Source: Ypsolopha sequella
Taxonomy: Eukaryota > Arthropoda > Insecta > Lepidoptera > Ypsolophidae
Reading direction: 5' to 3'
NCBI GenBank assembly: GCA_934047225.1
Contig: OW204000.1
Coordinates: 11,488,001 to 11,552,000, forward strand
DNA: 64,000 bases
Shown here: one piece after another, positions 1-9,650 of the stretch
How the letters are laid out: every line of letters starts with the position of its first letter
How positions within the stretch are numbered: the first letter of the stretch is position 1
The notes under the pieces: model-generated
Databases searched by the model: none
Told to the model about the DNA's origin: nothing
What the model saw: only the letters and a program-made list of their open reading frames with translations
Made by a program: the position numbers and the translations under genes

Positions 1-95
1 GAGCTTAGAGACCGGGACGAATTTCCCCGAATTTAAAATAGAATAAGCCACGCCCGGAACTGGTTTTTGTTTTGGCTATGTCATACTCTTAACAT
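1..95 (+). repeat. Left copy of a dispersed ~95-bp repeat
   Basis: Bases 1-95 reappear in inverted orientation at 15602-15702, with near identity over the part holding 'aagccacgcccggaactgg' and 'ggctatgtcatactcttaa'. The copies differ by a short GC-rich stretch (gagcgcgcggggg) present only on the right. The left copy may continue beyond the window edge. The pair could be unrelated insertions of one family or the ends of one large element. Confidence 0.75.
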
Positions 96-549
96 TTTAT
101 TTTCCTTAACAAAAATAAAATATAACTCGGCGAACAAACTTAAACTTACGGTAGGTAATTGATACTTGTCATTTTATTTGCAAGATGTACGGTAGGTAGT
201 TAGGCAACCATTTCTTTAACAGCAACTAGGTCATTTTTTATTGGCATGCGATAGTATGTTCTATGTCCTGTACAGTGGAAGCTAGTTTCGAGTCGCACAA
301 CTTTGTTATCGGACGGACGATGCAAACACACAAACTATAGACTTCACGTGTTAGCATCTATAGATTGCTGCTCAGCGTACATCCAATTTTTGATGTAGGT
401 TACAATATTTGTTTTTGTTAATTTAGTTATTAAATTAATTAATTTAGTTAATAAAGAATTTTATATATATAAATACGATTGTTGTATATATAACTATAAG
501 TTTATTATAAATATATATAGGTAATATCGTGGTATATTTTTTGTATATA
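96..549. other. AT-rich intergenic DNA
   Basis: No coding signal was recognised. The end of the stretch (about 420-549) is nearly pure A/T with tata runs and forms the insertion site of the foldback element that follows. Confidence 0.6.
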
Positions 550-1587
550 CAGGGTGGAAAAAATTTAAGGGCCCTGGAGGGGAACTACCTTAAATCCTTT
601 AGTTAGCTCATTTTCCTGAAATGAAACATTCCTTTATTTTTTTAAAAAAACAAAACTGCATTCAAAGATATTCTGAAATTCGCTTGTCTCACCCGGAAAT
701 CAAACCAACTAAAAATAAAAAAAAAAAAACCTCGCTATTTTATCATACGAGTCGGTAGGATTATTGTTCAGAATAAAATTTGTCTAATAAACATTTGGTC
801 TTACACTCATCTGTTGTACGAGATACTCATGAAATTAAATATTTATTACACGTTCTTTGTTAACAATACCTAGTACTGATCACTTGTAACAAGTAAATGA
901 CACGTTATAATTTTCTTATTTCTCTTACATCCAAAGACATCGTATGAAGTACAAGCTTGCTAATGTTATTTATCTTAAGTACCTTGTTGAATACTTCAAT
1001 AAGAAAATCGTTAAATGGTAATAATAAATGTATGCAGAGCACAGTTACTTCTTGCACTAGGCGTACTGACGAAAAGTTTAAAAAAGGAGCGTATTTTTTT
1101 TTGCAACGCGGAGCAACAAATTTGAAGTTCGAACCATAACTTTGAACATTTTTAAAATCGATAAAAGTATTCGTTCGAAATTCAAATTTTGTTTTGTTTT
1201 GCTTTCATTCCATGCTGTCATTGTGTAATAATGGCGTATACTTATTACTTTACAAGTGAACAGTACTAGGTTTTGTTAATAAAGAACTTGTAATAAATAT
1301 TCAATTTCATGGGTATCTCGTATAACAGATGAGTGTAAGACTTTAGTTTAGCAGACAAATTTTATCCTGAACAATAATCCTACCGATTCGTACAATAAAA
1401 TAGCGAGGGTTTATTTTTTAAATTTTAGTTGGTTCAGTTCCCGGGTGAGACAGGCAAATTTTAGAAGATCTTTGAATGCAGTTTTGTTTCTTTTAAAAAA
1501 TAAAGGAATGTTTCCTTTCAGTAAAATGAGCTAACTAAAGGATTTAAGGTAGTTCCCCTCCAGGGCCCTTTCATTTTTTCCACCCTG
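550..1587. mobile_element. Foldback DNA element, ~1.04 kb, ~345-bp inverted arms
   Basis: The left arm (about 550-895) and right arm (about 1243-1587) are imperfect reverse complements. Matching landmarks include cagggtgg at the tips, 'ctaccttaaatcctttagtt', 'gcattcaaagat', 'catctgttgtacgagatac' and 'cctagtactgatcacttgt'. The element is flanked by tata on both sides (546-549 and 1588-1591), which looks like a target duplication. The ~350-bp centre encodes no recognisable transposase; its 60-codon ORF (957-1139) resembles nothing known. Long inverted arms without a transposase fit a non-autonomous MITE or foldback; the superfamily is unresolved. Confidence 0.85.
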
Positions 1588-2751
1588 TATATGTCGAATT
1601 TAAACATGTGGAGCCACTAGTTAACAACAATTATTTTAGAATTAATTAATTAATTAGACCATTCATCGAATACATTTCCGGACGAAAATGTCATTCATTG
1701 TCTAGTCTCTCTTTCTTTGCTTACAATTTGTTAACGTTGACAACAGATGGCGTGATACGCCAATAGTTAGTCGATAGATTCTCTCAAGTTTGTCTATGGT
1801 GATATTTTTTAAGCTGGCAATAATTTTAGTCTATGCTCCCAGTATTTTGTTTTATAATGTAGGCTAGACTGATTAAGGTTACCAATGAGAATTAAAAGAT
1901 TTGTGTTGTTATGTTGGTGGACTGTACTGAGTAATTATATTGGTGGAAACGCAAGCGCTTGGACATTGCTCTTTGTAGGGGTTATGAACGAATCCCAATT
2001 TTGAGCGGGAATTTTTTTGTACTCTTTTTCCTGGGTTGTGGTCGAGAGAACTCTATTACAAAGAGACTTGTCGGTTCCCACTTGTACATGTGCTTTATTT
2101 TTGTTGTAATTTTACTATCTGATTACTAATTAAAAAGTGATTTGTGATTTGAGATCAAAATAAAATTTTATTTTTTTGGTCTACGCGTGTTCATCATGCC
2201 CGGTACCCATGATAGCCTGCAAAATCCAGCTCCGGACCTTCCTGATCCGTTATATATATATATATATATAGGTATACATTTGACATGTTTGTAATTTGTA
2301 AAGTTATCTAATTCTTGCAAAAGAGTTGTATGACTTTTACTCATTTTGGATTTTTAAGTGACAGTGGATAATATTCGTTACAAAATGTCTGTTTTTGCTA
2401 TGTCTTTTATATTTATGTTTGTTTATAACGTAATCCATGAGTACGCACACGCGTAATATAGTATATGTCTGAAAAATTCTATCTGTGTCAGATGTTTTAC
2501 GATAATTAGTGTTAATATATTGATAATGAATAGTAAAAAATAAGTAAATAATAAGACATTCAGGAGTATTCAGGGTTCGACGTAGACGTTAAACCACAAA
2601 CACTCCCTAAATTAGCAACTCATAATATTGATTTAAATATAATATAAATTAATTTTCATTTCTTTCTTAAAACTTAAATTACAAAAAAGTAACTTAAATA
2701 ATAATCCTATAAAATACTAAAAACTTAAACAAACTGAAGATCTATATATAT
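1588..2751. other. Intergenic DNA with (TA)n and a possible old LTR fragment
   Basis: No gene was seen. A (TA)n tract lies at about 2250-2271. Just upstream, 2090-2220 has an AATAAA-type signal followed by a T-run and 'ggtctacgcgtg', reminiscent of an LTR end with a primer-binding site, but too little remains to assign it. The right end (about 2600-2751) is AT-rich and is the target of the LTR element. Confidence 0.4.
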
Positions 2752-2987
2752 TGTTACAAATCAGAAGTGAAATAGCTTTTTTTCAAAAATTAAGGCTTGA
2801 AATACCCTAACGATGATTTGACTTTTATTCGCCCCACCGCCTGACGTCACTGAGTGAAGGAGATGGGTCTTACACCAACGACAGCTCCGAGCAGAATAAG
2901 GGGCGAGAGTCGGTTTGCACTGCCTTTTATACTACCCAGCCGCGCGTAGGTCTAATCCAACACTCTTCTCTTCTATCTTCTCCTATA
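2752..2987 (-). repeat. 3' LTR of the retrotransposon (minus-strand sense)
   Basis: This copy matches 7294-7528. A canonical TG...CA interval (minus-strand TGTTGG...TAACA) covers 2752-2962. The remaining 25 bases, 2963-2987, are a purine-rich tract on the minus strand, as expected for a polypurine tract beside a 3' LTR. The AATAAA signal is at 2824-2829 in reverse complement. Confidence 0.85.
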
Positions 2988-3714
2988 CGGCCTCTCCTGA
3001 CAGGAGACCGTCCACGGACTCCCATCTAGTTGTGTAGATCAGACTCCAGCAGCGGCATAGAGAGTCCATGTCCAGAGTCCGTCTCAGGCAGTACATGGGC
3101 TTGCGGCTCTTCAATCCCGAACATATCGGAAGCACCGGTTGGTGGATCTTCAGACAAAATGGTAGCTGAAGTACTAGGACGACTCGGCAGGTCGTCTTCT
3201 GTGAAACCAACAACGAGAGTTAGCGTCTCTCTGAAAGCAAACACATTTGCCTATTCAATCATTCTTCACACATTCAAGGCCCTCTTTCATTGAACCAAAA
3301 CAGCTATGAGGTCTATTTCAGGCAGTCACAACCGTTCATCTTTTTTTTTCATAGTATCCGGTACCTCACACTCTCATACTAGAATTTGCTACCTCTATTT
3401 GCATCGCAGCGCATTTACAGAGCAATCGCCTGATAAGCGATTTTAACACAGTGAACTTATTGTCAACGTAATGAACACGTAGTTCACACGAATTGACACA
3501 CCAACGCCAATACGTCTTAGCATAGCGCCAACACGACACAATTGGACACTTGCTAACGTATTCGTTAGTACACAGCGACTAGACATAAGGTCTACGTGTC
3601 CAGTTCGATTAGCGACACAAGTCACTACGAACAAACAGCTCAAAAAAAATGCAGCACACGCCTCGGGGCACCATTCTCCGCGTCAGGGCACCATATGTTA
3701 CGCCGCGGCCTGAG

Positions 3715-4260
3715 TCGTCTTCCCGTAGTCCCCGGTGACCAGCAACTGACGCTGGTACTGGCCGCAACGACTACGCGTCGTCTCACGCCCATCACCGCGG
3801 CTGCGTGACCGATGCTCGTCCTGGCTCGAGTTGTCACGCGTCGTCTCACGCCTGCCGGCGCCCCTCCATGACCGACGATCGCGTTGGCTGGAGTAGTCGC
3901 GCGTCGCCTCACAGCTCTCTGCGCCGCTGTGTGACCGAAGCTCGCTCTGGCCGGAGTAGTCGTGTGTCGCCTCACGGCTCCCTGCGCCGTTGCGTGACCG
4001 ACGCTCACTCGGCCGGAGAAGTCGTGCGTCGCCTCACGGCTCCCTGCGCCGCTGCGTGACCGACGCTCACTCGGCCGGAGAAGTCGTGCGTCGCCTCACG
4101 GCTCCCTGCGCCGTTGCGTGACCGACGCTCACTCGGCCGGAGAAGTCGTGCATCGCCTCACGGCTCCCTGCGCCGCTGCGTGACCGACGCTCGCTCTGGC
4201 CGGAGAAGTCGTGCGTCACCTCACGGCTCCCTGCGCCGCTGTGTGACCGACGCTCGCCTC
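3715..4260. repeat. GC-rich 62-bp tandem repeat array
   Basis: About eight to nine units. The phrase 'gcctcacggctccctgcgcc' or its variants recurs at 3906, 3969, 4031, 4093, 4155 and 4217, giving periods of 63, 62, 62, 62 and 62. Units before 3900 are more diverged. Each unit also carries 'gtgaccgacgctc'. Both strands are open for long stretches because of the repeat, giving arginine- and alanine-rich readings. There are no unique spacers, so this is not a CRISPR array. It lies inside the LTR element. Confidence 0.9.
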
Positions 4261-4300
4261 ATCACACAGAAACATCATAAATCATACATCACACAACACA

Positions 4301-4605
4301 CATGATTAAGTCATAGGCACTTCGTTCACATAACTTAAATCTGGCAAGATAGAGGCACTACGTTCGCATATCTGCCCACAATAATTAGGATAGAGGCACG
4401 ACGTTAGCGTAACCTAACCATTGTATAACCAGAAAGGAAGCACGACGTTCACACATGATTAAGTCATAGGCACTACGTTCGCATAACTTAAATCTAAGAA
4501 GATAGAGGCACTACGTTAGCATATCTACTCACAATAGTTAGGATAGAGGCACGACGTTAGCGTAACCTAACCATTGTATAACCAGAAAGGAAGCACGACG
4601 TTCGC
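4301..4605. repeat. 153-bp tandem duplication with ~38-bp internal repeats
   Basis: Two nearly identical copies start at 4301 and 4454 with 'catgattaagtcatagg'. Inside each, a motif of the form GCAC(T/G)ACGTT(C/A)(G/A)C occurs four times, about 38 bases apart, so this is a higher-order repeat. The array is within the LTR element. No coding role was recognised. Confidence 0.85.
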
Positions 4606-5160
4606 TATTTCTGGAGACACATCTGTAAGACAGTTCGCAACATGTAAACAGAAGCACGACGTAAAGCTTATCTTACTGCACAACAACGCCGCCACCACAG
4701 CGCACACGGATGTCCACCAGAACATCCAGTGCCGCATCACCGTAAGAAACGGTTCTTCAGCGCAGCACAGTGCCACACCAGTGCAGATGGCTCCACAACA
4801 ACAGCAGTGCATTTCAACGCCACATCAGCTGAAACAGCACATAGAAACATTTATTCTTCCGATAGTTTAGACGTTGTTTATGGTATGCAACAGCCCACAA
4901 TTCATCTCAATAATAGAGCTCGGCTTCTCCTGACCTCATTTTTCAGTACTGAATCACGACCTGGAGGCGGAGAATATTTTTGTCACACATCTCAATGACT
5001 GTTTTGATGAAAACATTTCTGTCGCATTTCGGGATTAGTGCACTCTCAAGGCTCTGTGCCCCTGTGCTCATAGGTGCTGCCTTAGCACACACATCACCGC
5101 TACAATAGCTTGTATGGCGGCATGGCACCGTAACAGTGCGAATAATCGCTTCACAAAGTG

Positions 5161-5275
5161 CGGCCCAGCGCTGCATCAGTGTAGACGGATGAGGCGCTGC
5201 ACGAGGGTGGTCCGGCGCTGCATCAACGCAGACAGATGAGGCGCTGCACAAGAATGGTCCAGCGCCAGTGCGGTC
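5161..5275. repeat. 47-bp tandem repeat
   Basis: About 2.4 copies. 'gcgctgcatca' begins at 5168 and 5215 and the next unit starts near 5262. It is the third tandem array in the interior of the LTR element. Degenerate 'aacattagcac' repeats follow at about 5370-5405. Confidence 0.75.
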
Positions 5276-5682
5276 CAGCGCCAACAGTGTGGCGTGGACA
5301 TCAGAACGGCGCGGGCACGCACACAGCATCACCGTTGCATCGGCGTGGCACAGGCGGGCTCAACATTAGCGCGGCTTAACATTAGCACGCTTAACATCAG
5401 CACGATTTGGGCAGGCTCAGCACCAGAGCTGCAACCAAACACACACCCACACAGAAACAAAATGTAAAAGGTTTCAGGAGTTCAGCGTTATCAATACTTG
5501 AACACATATGTGTTCACTTTTGTTTTCTTCTCCTACCTACCATATGGTGTAAGTGAAAATAACATTATAGGAAAGGATTTACCCATACATACTACGTGCT
5601 TTTACAACCCCCATGTGTCCGGCACGGCACAAATCGAAAATAATGGTTCCTGTCTCGTAAGTCACTACAAGAACCTACTTCA

Positions 5683-5850
5683 TCACGCCTCCATGAGACT
5701 TCGTGATACTCGTCCCTTGTTGATTCGACGCAACCTCTTGGAACGTTTACCGCGCATATATCTATCACGGGATCGCGAACACGATACCTTACGCATACGC
5801 GAGCCACTGTGTCGATGACGAGAACGTTTACGACATGTATTTCGCGGCAT
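5683..5850 (-). CDS. Short arginine/serine-rich ORF inside the LTR element (55 aa)
   Basis: The minus strand from the ATG at 5850 reads 55 codons to a TGA. The product begins MPRNTCRKRSRHRHSG and is dominated by arginine, lysine and serine, with RS and SRSRDR motifs. It lies downstream of the gag pieces in the sense direction of the element, where a protease or pol would normally start. The composition resembles RNA-binding arginine-rich or RS segments, and the gag N-terminal fragment (6955-7131) has a similar RS-rich character. It may be a separate small nucleic-acid-binding product, a displaced gag tail, or chance. Function is unknown. Confidence 0.35.
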   Translation of the reverse strand: MPRNTCRKRSRHRHSGSRMRKVSCSRSRDRYMRGKRSKRLRRINKGRVSRSLMEA

Positions 5851-6086
5851 TATTCACACAAAATAAAACCTTGCAATAGTTTTCACAAAAACATAATAAC
5901 AAACTACCTTCAAAGTAAAAAAACTTTGTTCACAGGTTGCCGAACTAAAGGGCACCTATCTGCCTTGCGTTGGCTTGAATCCCTTATTGCCATTGGACCT
6001 CGATTCAACGCGTTCTTTGTAAAAACAAGAATCAACGAAAATGCTTGGTCTTATTACAGAATGTACAGGCCTTAACAGACTTGAAA

Positions 6087-6395
6087 CTAGCTTTCGTTGG
6101 CTGTAAGCTCGAAGGCATAGGTGCTGTATTTTACACCATTACTTTCAGCTCTGCGTTTCCCAGGACAATTGATTCGCTTATGTCCTATTTTTCCGCACGT
6201 ATAGCACGACAATGATGTCACGCCTACGCCGATTGAACGCGCCACTGCCAGTGTTTGGTGGGCGAACAGGAATGTTAGCGGGAAATGCACTTTAGGTTTC
6301 ACATATACTGACAAAAAATTTACCAAATTCCTCGACTGTAGGTTAGCGTTCGCTGACGCAACCTTTACTTGAGGGTCGGAAATGCCACGGACCAC
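6087..6395 (-). pseudogene. gag: Gag C-terminal fragment with CCHC zinc knuckle
   Basis: A 102-codon minus-strand ORF contains CYTCGKIGHKRINC, a C-X2-C-X4-H-X4-C zinc knuckle of the retroelement nucleocapsid type, which binds RNA during particle assembly. The part before it (VRGISDP at the start) resembles the end of Gypsy-type Gag capsid regions. It shares its reading frame with 6483-6809 but is separated from it by stop codons, so the Gag is broken here. No protease motif follows. Confidence 0.7.
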
Positions 6396-6482
6396 TATGG
6401 TGGTTTTTAACTCGTCCGAAAGCCCCTTAACGATATTTAAACGTAAAAGCGACTTTCATGCGTACTCTGCATACGTGGTGAA

Positions 6483-6809
6483 TTAATTGGAGTTTGTGCT
6501 CATAACATCATATAGGAAAGTAGCAATATCAACCTCACGTGAGCACAATCCCCACGTAAACAATCGCCAATACTCCCCGGGTATTCTCGATCGTTTACAA
6601 TGATTTAAATCTCGAACGCGATCTACCTCTGCGCACCACACATCAAATTCATGCACACTGGGGTCGAAGTTAGATAAATAATGCTTAGATCTTACTTGAA
6701 TCAATGAATAAAGTGCACAAACAATCCTGTCCGCCGTACCCACACACTCATCACGCAGCGTCCCTGAAGCTTGGCTCGTAGCAGACGTCTCCGCATCAGC
6801 AAGAGACAC
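6483..6809 (-). pseudogene. gag: Gag central fragment
   Basis: This 108-codon minus-strand ORF contains FDPSVHEFDVWCAEVDRV, which resembles the conserved 'F-D-P...W...V-D' region in capsid domains of Gypsy-type Gags from insects (remembered pattern, not searched). It precedes the zinc-knuckle fragment in the same frame and follows the RS-rich N-terminal piece in a different frame. At least one frameshift and one stop region therefore disrupt Gag. Confidence 0.5.
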
Positions 6810-6954
6810 CTCGTTGGCCGCTAGATCCGAAGCCGGAGTGAAACCTCCTGCGCTCGGAAGCGTTAACGGAGCCGACGATAATAGGACCGTAACAAGACCT
6901 CTAGCGCATTTAACAGCTCAAGTATTCGATTAAACGGATCGCAACGCACACCAT

Positions 6955-7131
6955 CTATAATGAACTATCGTGGCGCCTGCAAAGAGTGTCGTAGTAAGAA
7001 GACTGACCGCGCGCATCACGAGAACGGTTTCGTCTACCCGAATGGCCACTACAGCCATTACGTGAATCATCGCGACGTTCACGTGAATTCCGGCTCGTGT
7101 CTTGTCTCTTAGGTGTAGTATGATGACTCAT
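6955..7131 (-). pseudogene. gag: RS-rich Gag N-terminal fragment
   Basis: This is the first ATG ORF after the 5' LTR in the sense direction. It begins MSHHTTPKRQDTSRNS, continues RERRDDSRNG and has RRNRSRDARG, then ends at TAG after 58 residues. Basic, serine-rich N-termini occur in some retroelement Gags. Its position ~150 bases after the primer-binding site supports a gag start. A different frame continues in the next fragment. Confidence 0.5.
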
Positions 7132-7278
7132 AGACCCTAAACTCGCGATCTGACATGATTATATAACTCGAACACAACACGCAACAAAAATAATTTATTT
7201 AGCGGGTATTTGCACGAAAAAATCACGCAATAACTTTTTTCGATTAAAAACGATGGCGAACGATCAAAACACGCGTGT

Positions 7279-7293
7279 GAATCCCACTTCTGA
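7279..7293 (-). promoter_or_regulatory. Primer-binding-site-like sequence matching tRNA-Leu
   Basis: Directly next to the 5' LTR, the minus strand reads TCAGAAGTGGGATTC. This is complementary to GAATCCCACTTCTGA, the 3' acceptor and T-arm region of a tRNA-Leu as I recall it. The usual complement of the terminal CACCA is absent, so the match starts about five bases inside the tRNA. The last bases of the LTR contain CACTTCTGA in the same transcript, so the site can also pair with the LTR end itself. Confidence 0.5.
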
Positions 7294-7528
7294 TGTTACA
7301 AATCAGAAGTGAAATAGCTTTTTTTAAAAATTAAGGCCCGAAATACCCTAACGATGATTTGACTTTTATTCGCCCCACCGCCTGACGTCACTGAGTGAAG
7401 GAGATGGGTCTTACACCAACGACAGCTCCGAGCAGAATAAGGGGCGAGCGTCGGTTTGCACTGCCTTTTATACTACCCAGCCGCGCGTAGGTCTAATCCA
7501 ACACTCTTCTCTTCTATCTTCTCCTATA
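7294..7528 (-). repeat. 5' LTR of the retrotransposon (minus-strand sense)
   Basis: It is nearly identical to 2752-2987. A canonical TGTTGG...TAACA interval covers 7294-7503. The extra 25 bases at 7504-7528 are the same purine-rich (minus strand) tract that lies inside the element next to the other LTR. Their presence outside the 5' LTR is unexpected unless the family's LTR begins there. Confidence 0.85.
7461..7474 (-). promoter_or_regulatory. LTR TATA box
   Basis: The minus strand reads AGTATAAAAGGCAG, a strong TATA-box match. It is followed ~90 bases downstream by an AATAAA signal (reverse complement of 7365-7370). The other LTR has the same box at 2920-2933. This order fixes the direction of transcription of the element. 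Confidence 0.65.
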
Positions 7529-8689
7529 ATATACATATACATATATAAGGCCGAGCTGGCAGCGTTCGGAGTCCGAACATGCGAGTTTTTCGGCCTCGCT
7601 ATATTAGACTTCAATAAAGTCTTCTATTTAGTATAAATCTATTTTTATTTGCAATATTGGTGACAATACGGACCCTACTTCCAGGGGAATCATGCGCTTT
7701 CACACACTCACACACACACATAGTGGCAGCACACTTCCCCACCTCTGCGCTGGCCTCAACCAGTCGGCTAGAGTGGAGTCACAAGAGCGGAACCTATATG
7801 CTTCAGGTTGGAAGTGTAAAATGTCATAAAGCCGGGGCACTTGACTTGACTGTATAGGATCTTGCGCCCCGCAGACTCACCTCTCGACAATATTAGCTGC
7901 TTGCATAGTGTTGCCCCCTGGTCGCCCCATAGTGGCAAGATAGGGTTCCCAAAACGGCTATCAAGCAGCAAATTTTGCTGTGCTGTGGCGATGAGAATTG
8001 AGAATGGTTTTAAAATATTTGTAAACGCCGGCATTGATTGTGACCGGTTTTGGCGTGTGTGTATAAGGATTTGCAAGTGTGAGTGATGTGATAAGCTTCG
8101 CCCCCTGTATCACTTATCTTGGGACGCAAACTGTACTTACATAATAATAATAATAAAAGTTATAATAGTTCCGATTGTGCTTTCGTCAACAGGCGTAATT
8201 CCAAAACAGCTGCACCAGTCACTTAAGACACTTAACCTACCACCTAACACCTACCAACTTTTGCAGAAAGTCATCTTGAACATATGCTGCATAGTTAAAA
8301 AAAAATTGCAAAATGAACCAGACCGTATGTCTGTGCCCCTGGCTGCCACGCTCGAGCCATCCACGCAAGTCACCTCGGGTCCCATCTCGCAGCCTCCTAA
8401 TCCGCAGAACCTCCCGAATTCGTGTCTTAATATGCACTTGGCCTAGGCCCGTGTATATGAGTAAACCGGTGAAAGCCGAGAAAAAAAAAAGGAAAAAAGA
8501 AATAATAATAATAAAGATCAAAAGTTTTAGGATCAAAAATTCTCGAAATAAAACAATAATAATTCAAAATTGTAAAAAGTATGATTAAATATTCAGTCAT
8601 GCCTTATATGGGCATATAACAAATATAATCAGAAAAGCAACAAACGGCGGAAAAAGTGATTTTGAAAATCTTAATCTGTGACAGTGGTA
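7529..8689. other. Intergenic DNA with probable older LTR remnant
   Basis: At 7555-7665 the sequence 'cttcaataaagtcttc' is followed by a T-rich run and 'ttggtgaca', the layout of an LTR polyadenylation region ending at a primer-binding site. The young LTR element seems to have inserted into or beside it. An open stretch at 8177-8446 (+, 89 codons) might be a decayed retroelement fragment but matches nothing I know. (TAA)n lies near 8142-8156. Confidence 0.35.
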
Positions 8690-8900
8690 AATAGTGGCAG
8701 TAGCTCAGGGGAAGAACACTGGCCTGACATTCTTGAGATCCAGGTTTGATCCCCGGTCGGGCATGCACCAATGAGTTTTTCGAAATGTATGTGCATATTA
8801 TTTGTTCTTACTGTTCTTATTGCTGAATGGTGGAGGAAAATATCGTAAGGAAACCTGCATGCCCTAAAAAGAAAGAAAGAAAGAAGAAAGAAAAAATATT
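8690..8900 (+). mobile_element. tRNA-derived SINE
   Basis: A tRNA-like head has an A box (agtagctcagggg, near 8699) and a B box (ggtttgatccc, near 8744). It is followed by a body with 'cgggcatgcaccaatgag' and 'tcgtaaggaaacctgcatgc', and ends in an (AAAG)n tail at about 8866-8895. Lepidopteran genomes commonly carry this SINE body (recalled). It is not a functional tRNA gene. Confidence 0.85.
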
Positions 8901-9650
8901 TATTTCGGGTAATCAATCGGTCGAGCTTACTTACTATTTACAAATTATACAATACAAGTAAACCCGCGGTGGGGTGTACTACAACTACATTATTTTTAAA
9001 ACAATTATCCGAAAATGGAAATACACTCAGCTATATGCCATCTGAAACAATTTTCAGATAACGCTGATTTTCAGCTATTCCCATGCCACTAATGTTTTTT
9101 TATATTTGATATAAGTTTTTTGTATTATACATAAAAATAAGAGATAATTGTGCACGCAGCAGATCGCACTCATAAATAAGTTGAGTAAAACAAAAAAAAA
9201 CAGTAACACAATTTTTAGACCAAAATTATAGCAATTAATAAAAAATAAAACTTTTATTTACGTGACAAAAAGACAACAAAAAAAAACACACTTTATCTTA
9301 TTTAACTTATAAATATAATTTCTTACTATTAAGTAAAGTTGGAGACCAATGTAGGCGAAAACCTGAGTTATGGCCTCCAGCGCCTTCTCACAGGCCAAGT
9401 TAACATTGAGATACAGCAATATATAGGCACTTTACTAAACTTTATTCGGTAGATGTAGATAAGGTAATGATTTTTAATTTAATTTTTAATTTTTAATTAA
9501 TGACCAAAAAAATAAATAAAAAGACCAAGTGTATGTAATTATGCATCTAGCGACTATTAACGAAGTAAGGTAATACAGACAGCAAGCATATCAGCGTAAA
9601 AACATGTACTTTCCAGGACATTTCAAGTTTTCAAAAAGCGTGTATTATTT
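8901..9650. other. AT-rich intergenic DNA
   Basis: No coding, RNA or inverted-repeat feature was recognised. The stretch has A- and T-runs, including at 9185-9290 and 9470-9520. Confidence 0.5.

Larger units (their letters stand above)
2752..7528 (-). mobile_element. LTR retrotransposon with gag remnants and no recognisable pol
   Basis: Two direct repeats of ~235 bp (2752-2987 and 7294-7528) bound a 4.3-kb interior. Transcription reads on the minus strand: within each LTR the minus strand has a TATAAAAGG box and then an AATAAA signal in the expected order, and the gag pieces read the same way. By eye the LTRs differ at only about four positions, so the insertion is young. The flanks atat (2748-2751 and 7529-7532) could be a 4-bp target duplication, though the site is AT-rich. 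Degenerate gag occupies 6087-7131. Beyond it there is no reverse transcriptase, integrase or protease signature, only a short arginine-rich ORF and GC-rich tandem repeats. It therefore looks like a non-autonomous derivative moved by proteins supplied in trans. Confidence 0.85.

Noticed and set aside
3026..3244. Acidic minus-strand ORF before the 3' LTR as pol or env C-terminus
   Set aside because: Position is suggestive, but no motif of integrase, RNase H or envelope is visible and an opposite-strand ORF covers the same bases.
3640..4059. Long arginine-rich ORFs on both strands
   Set aside because: They are produced by the 62-bp tandem repeat being open in several frames; neither strand shows a domain.
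3715..4260. CRISPR-like array
   Set aside because: Units are contiguous 62-bp repeats without unique spacers, in eukaryotic DNA inside a retroelement.
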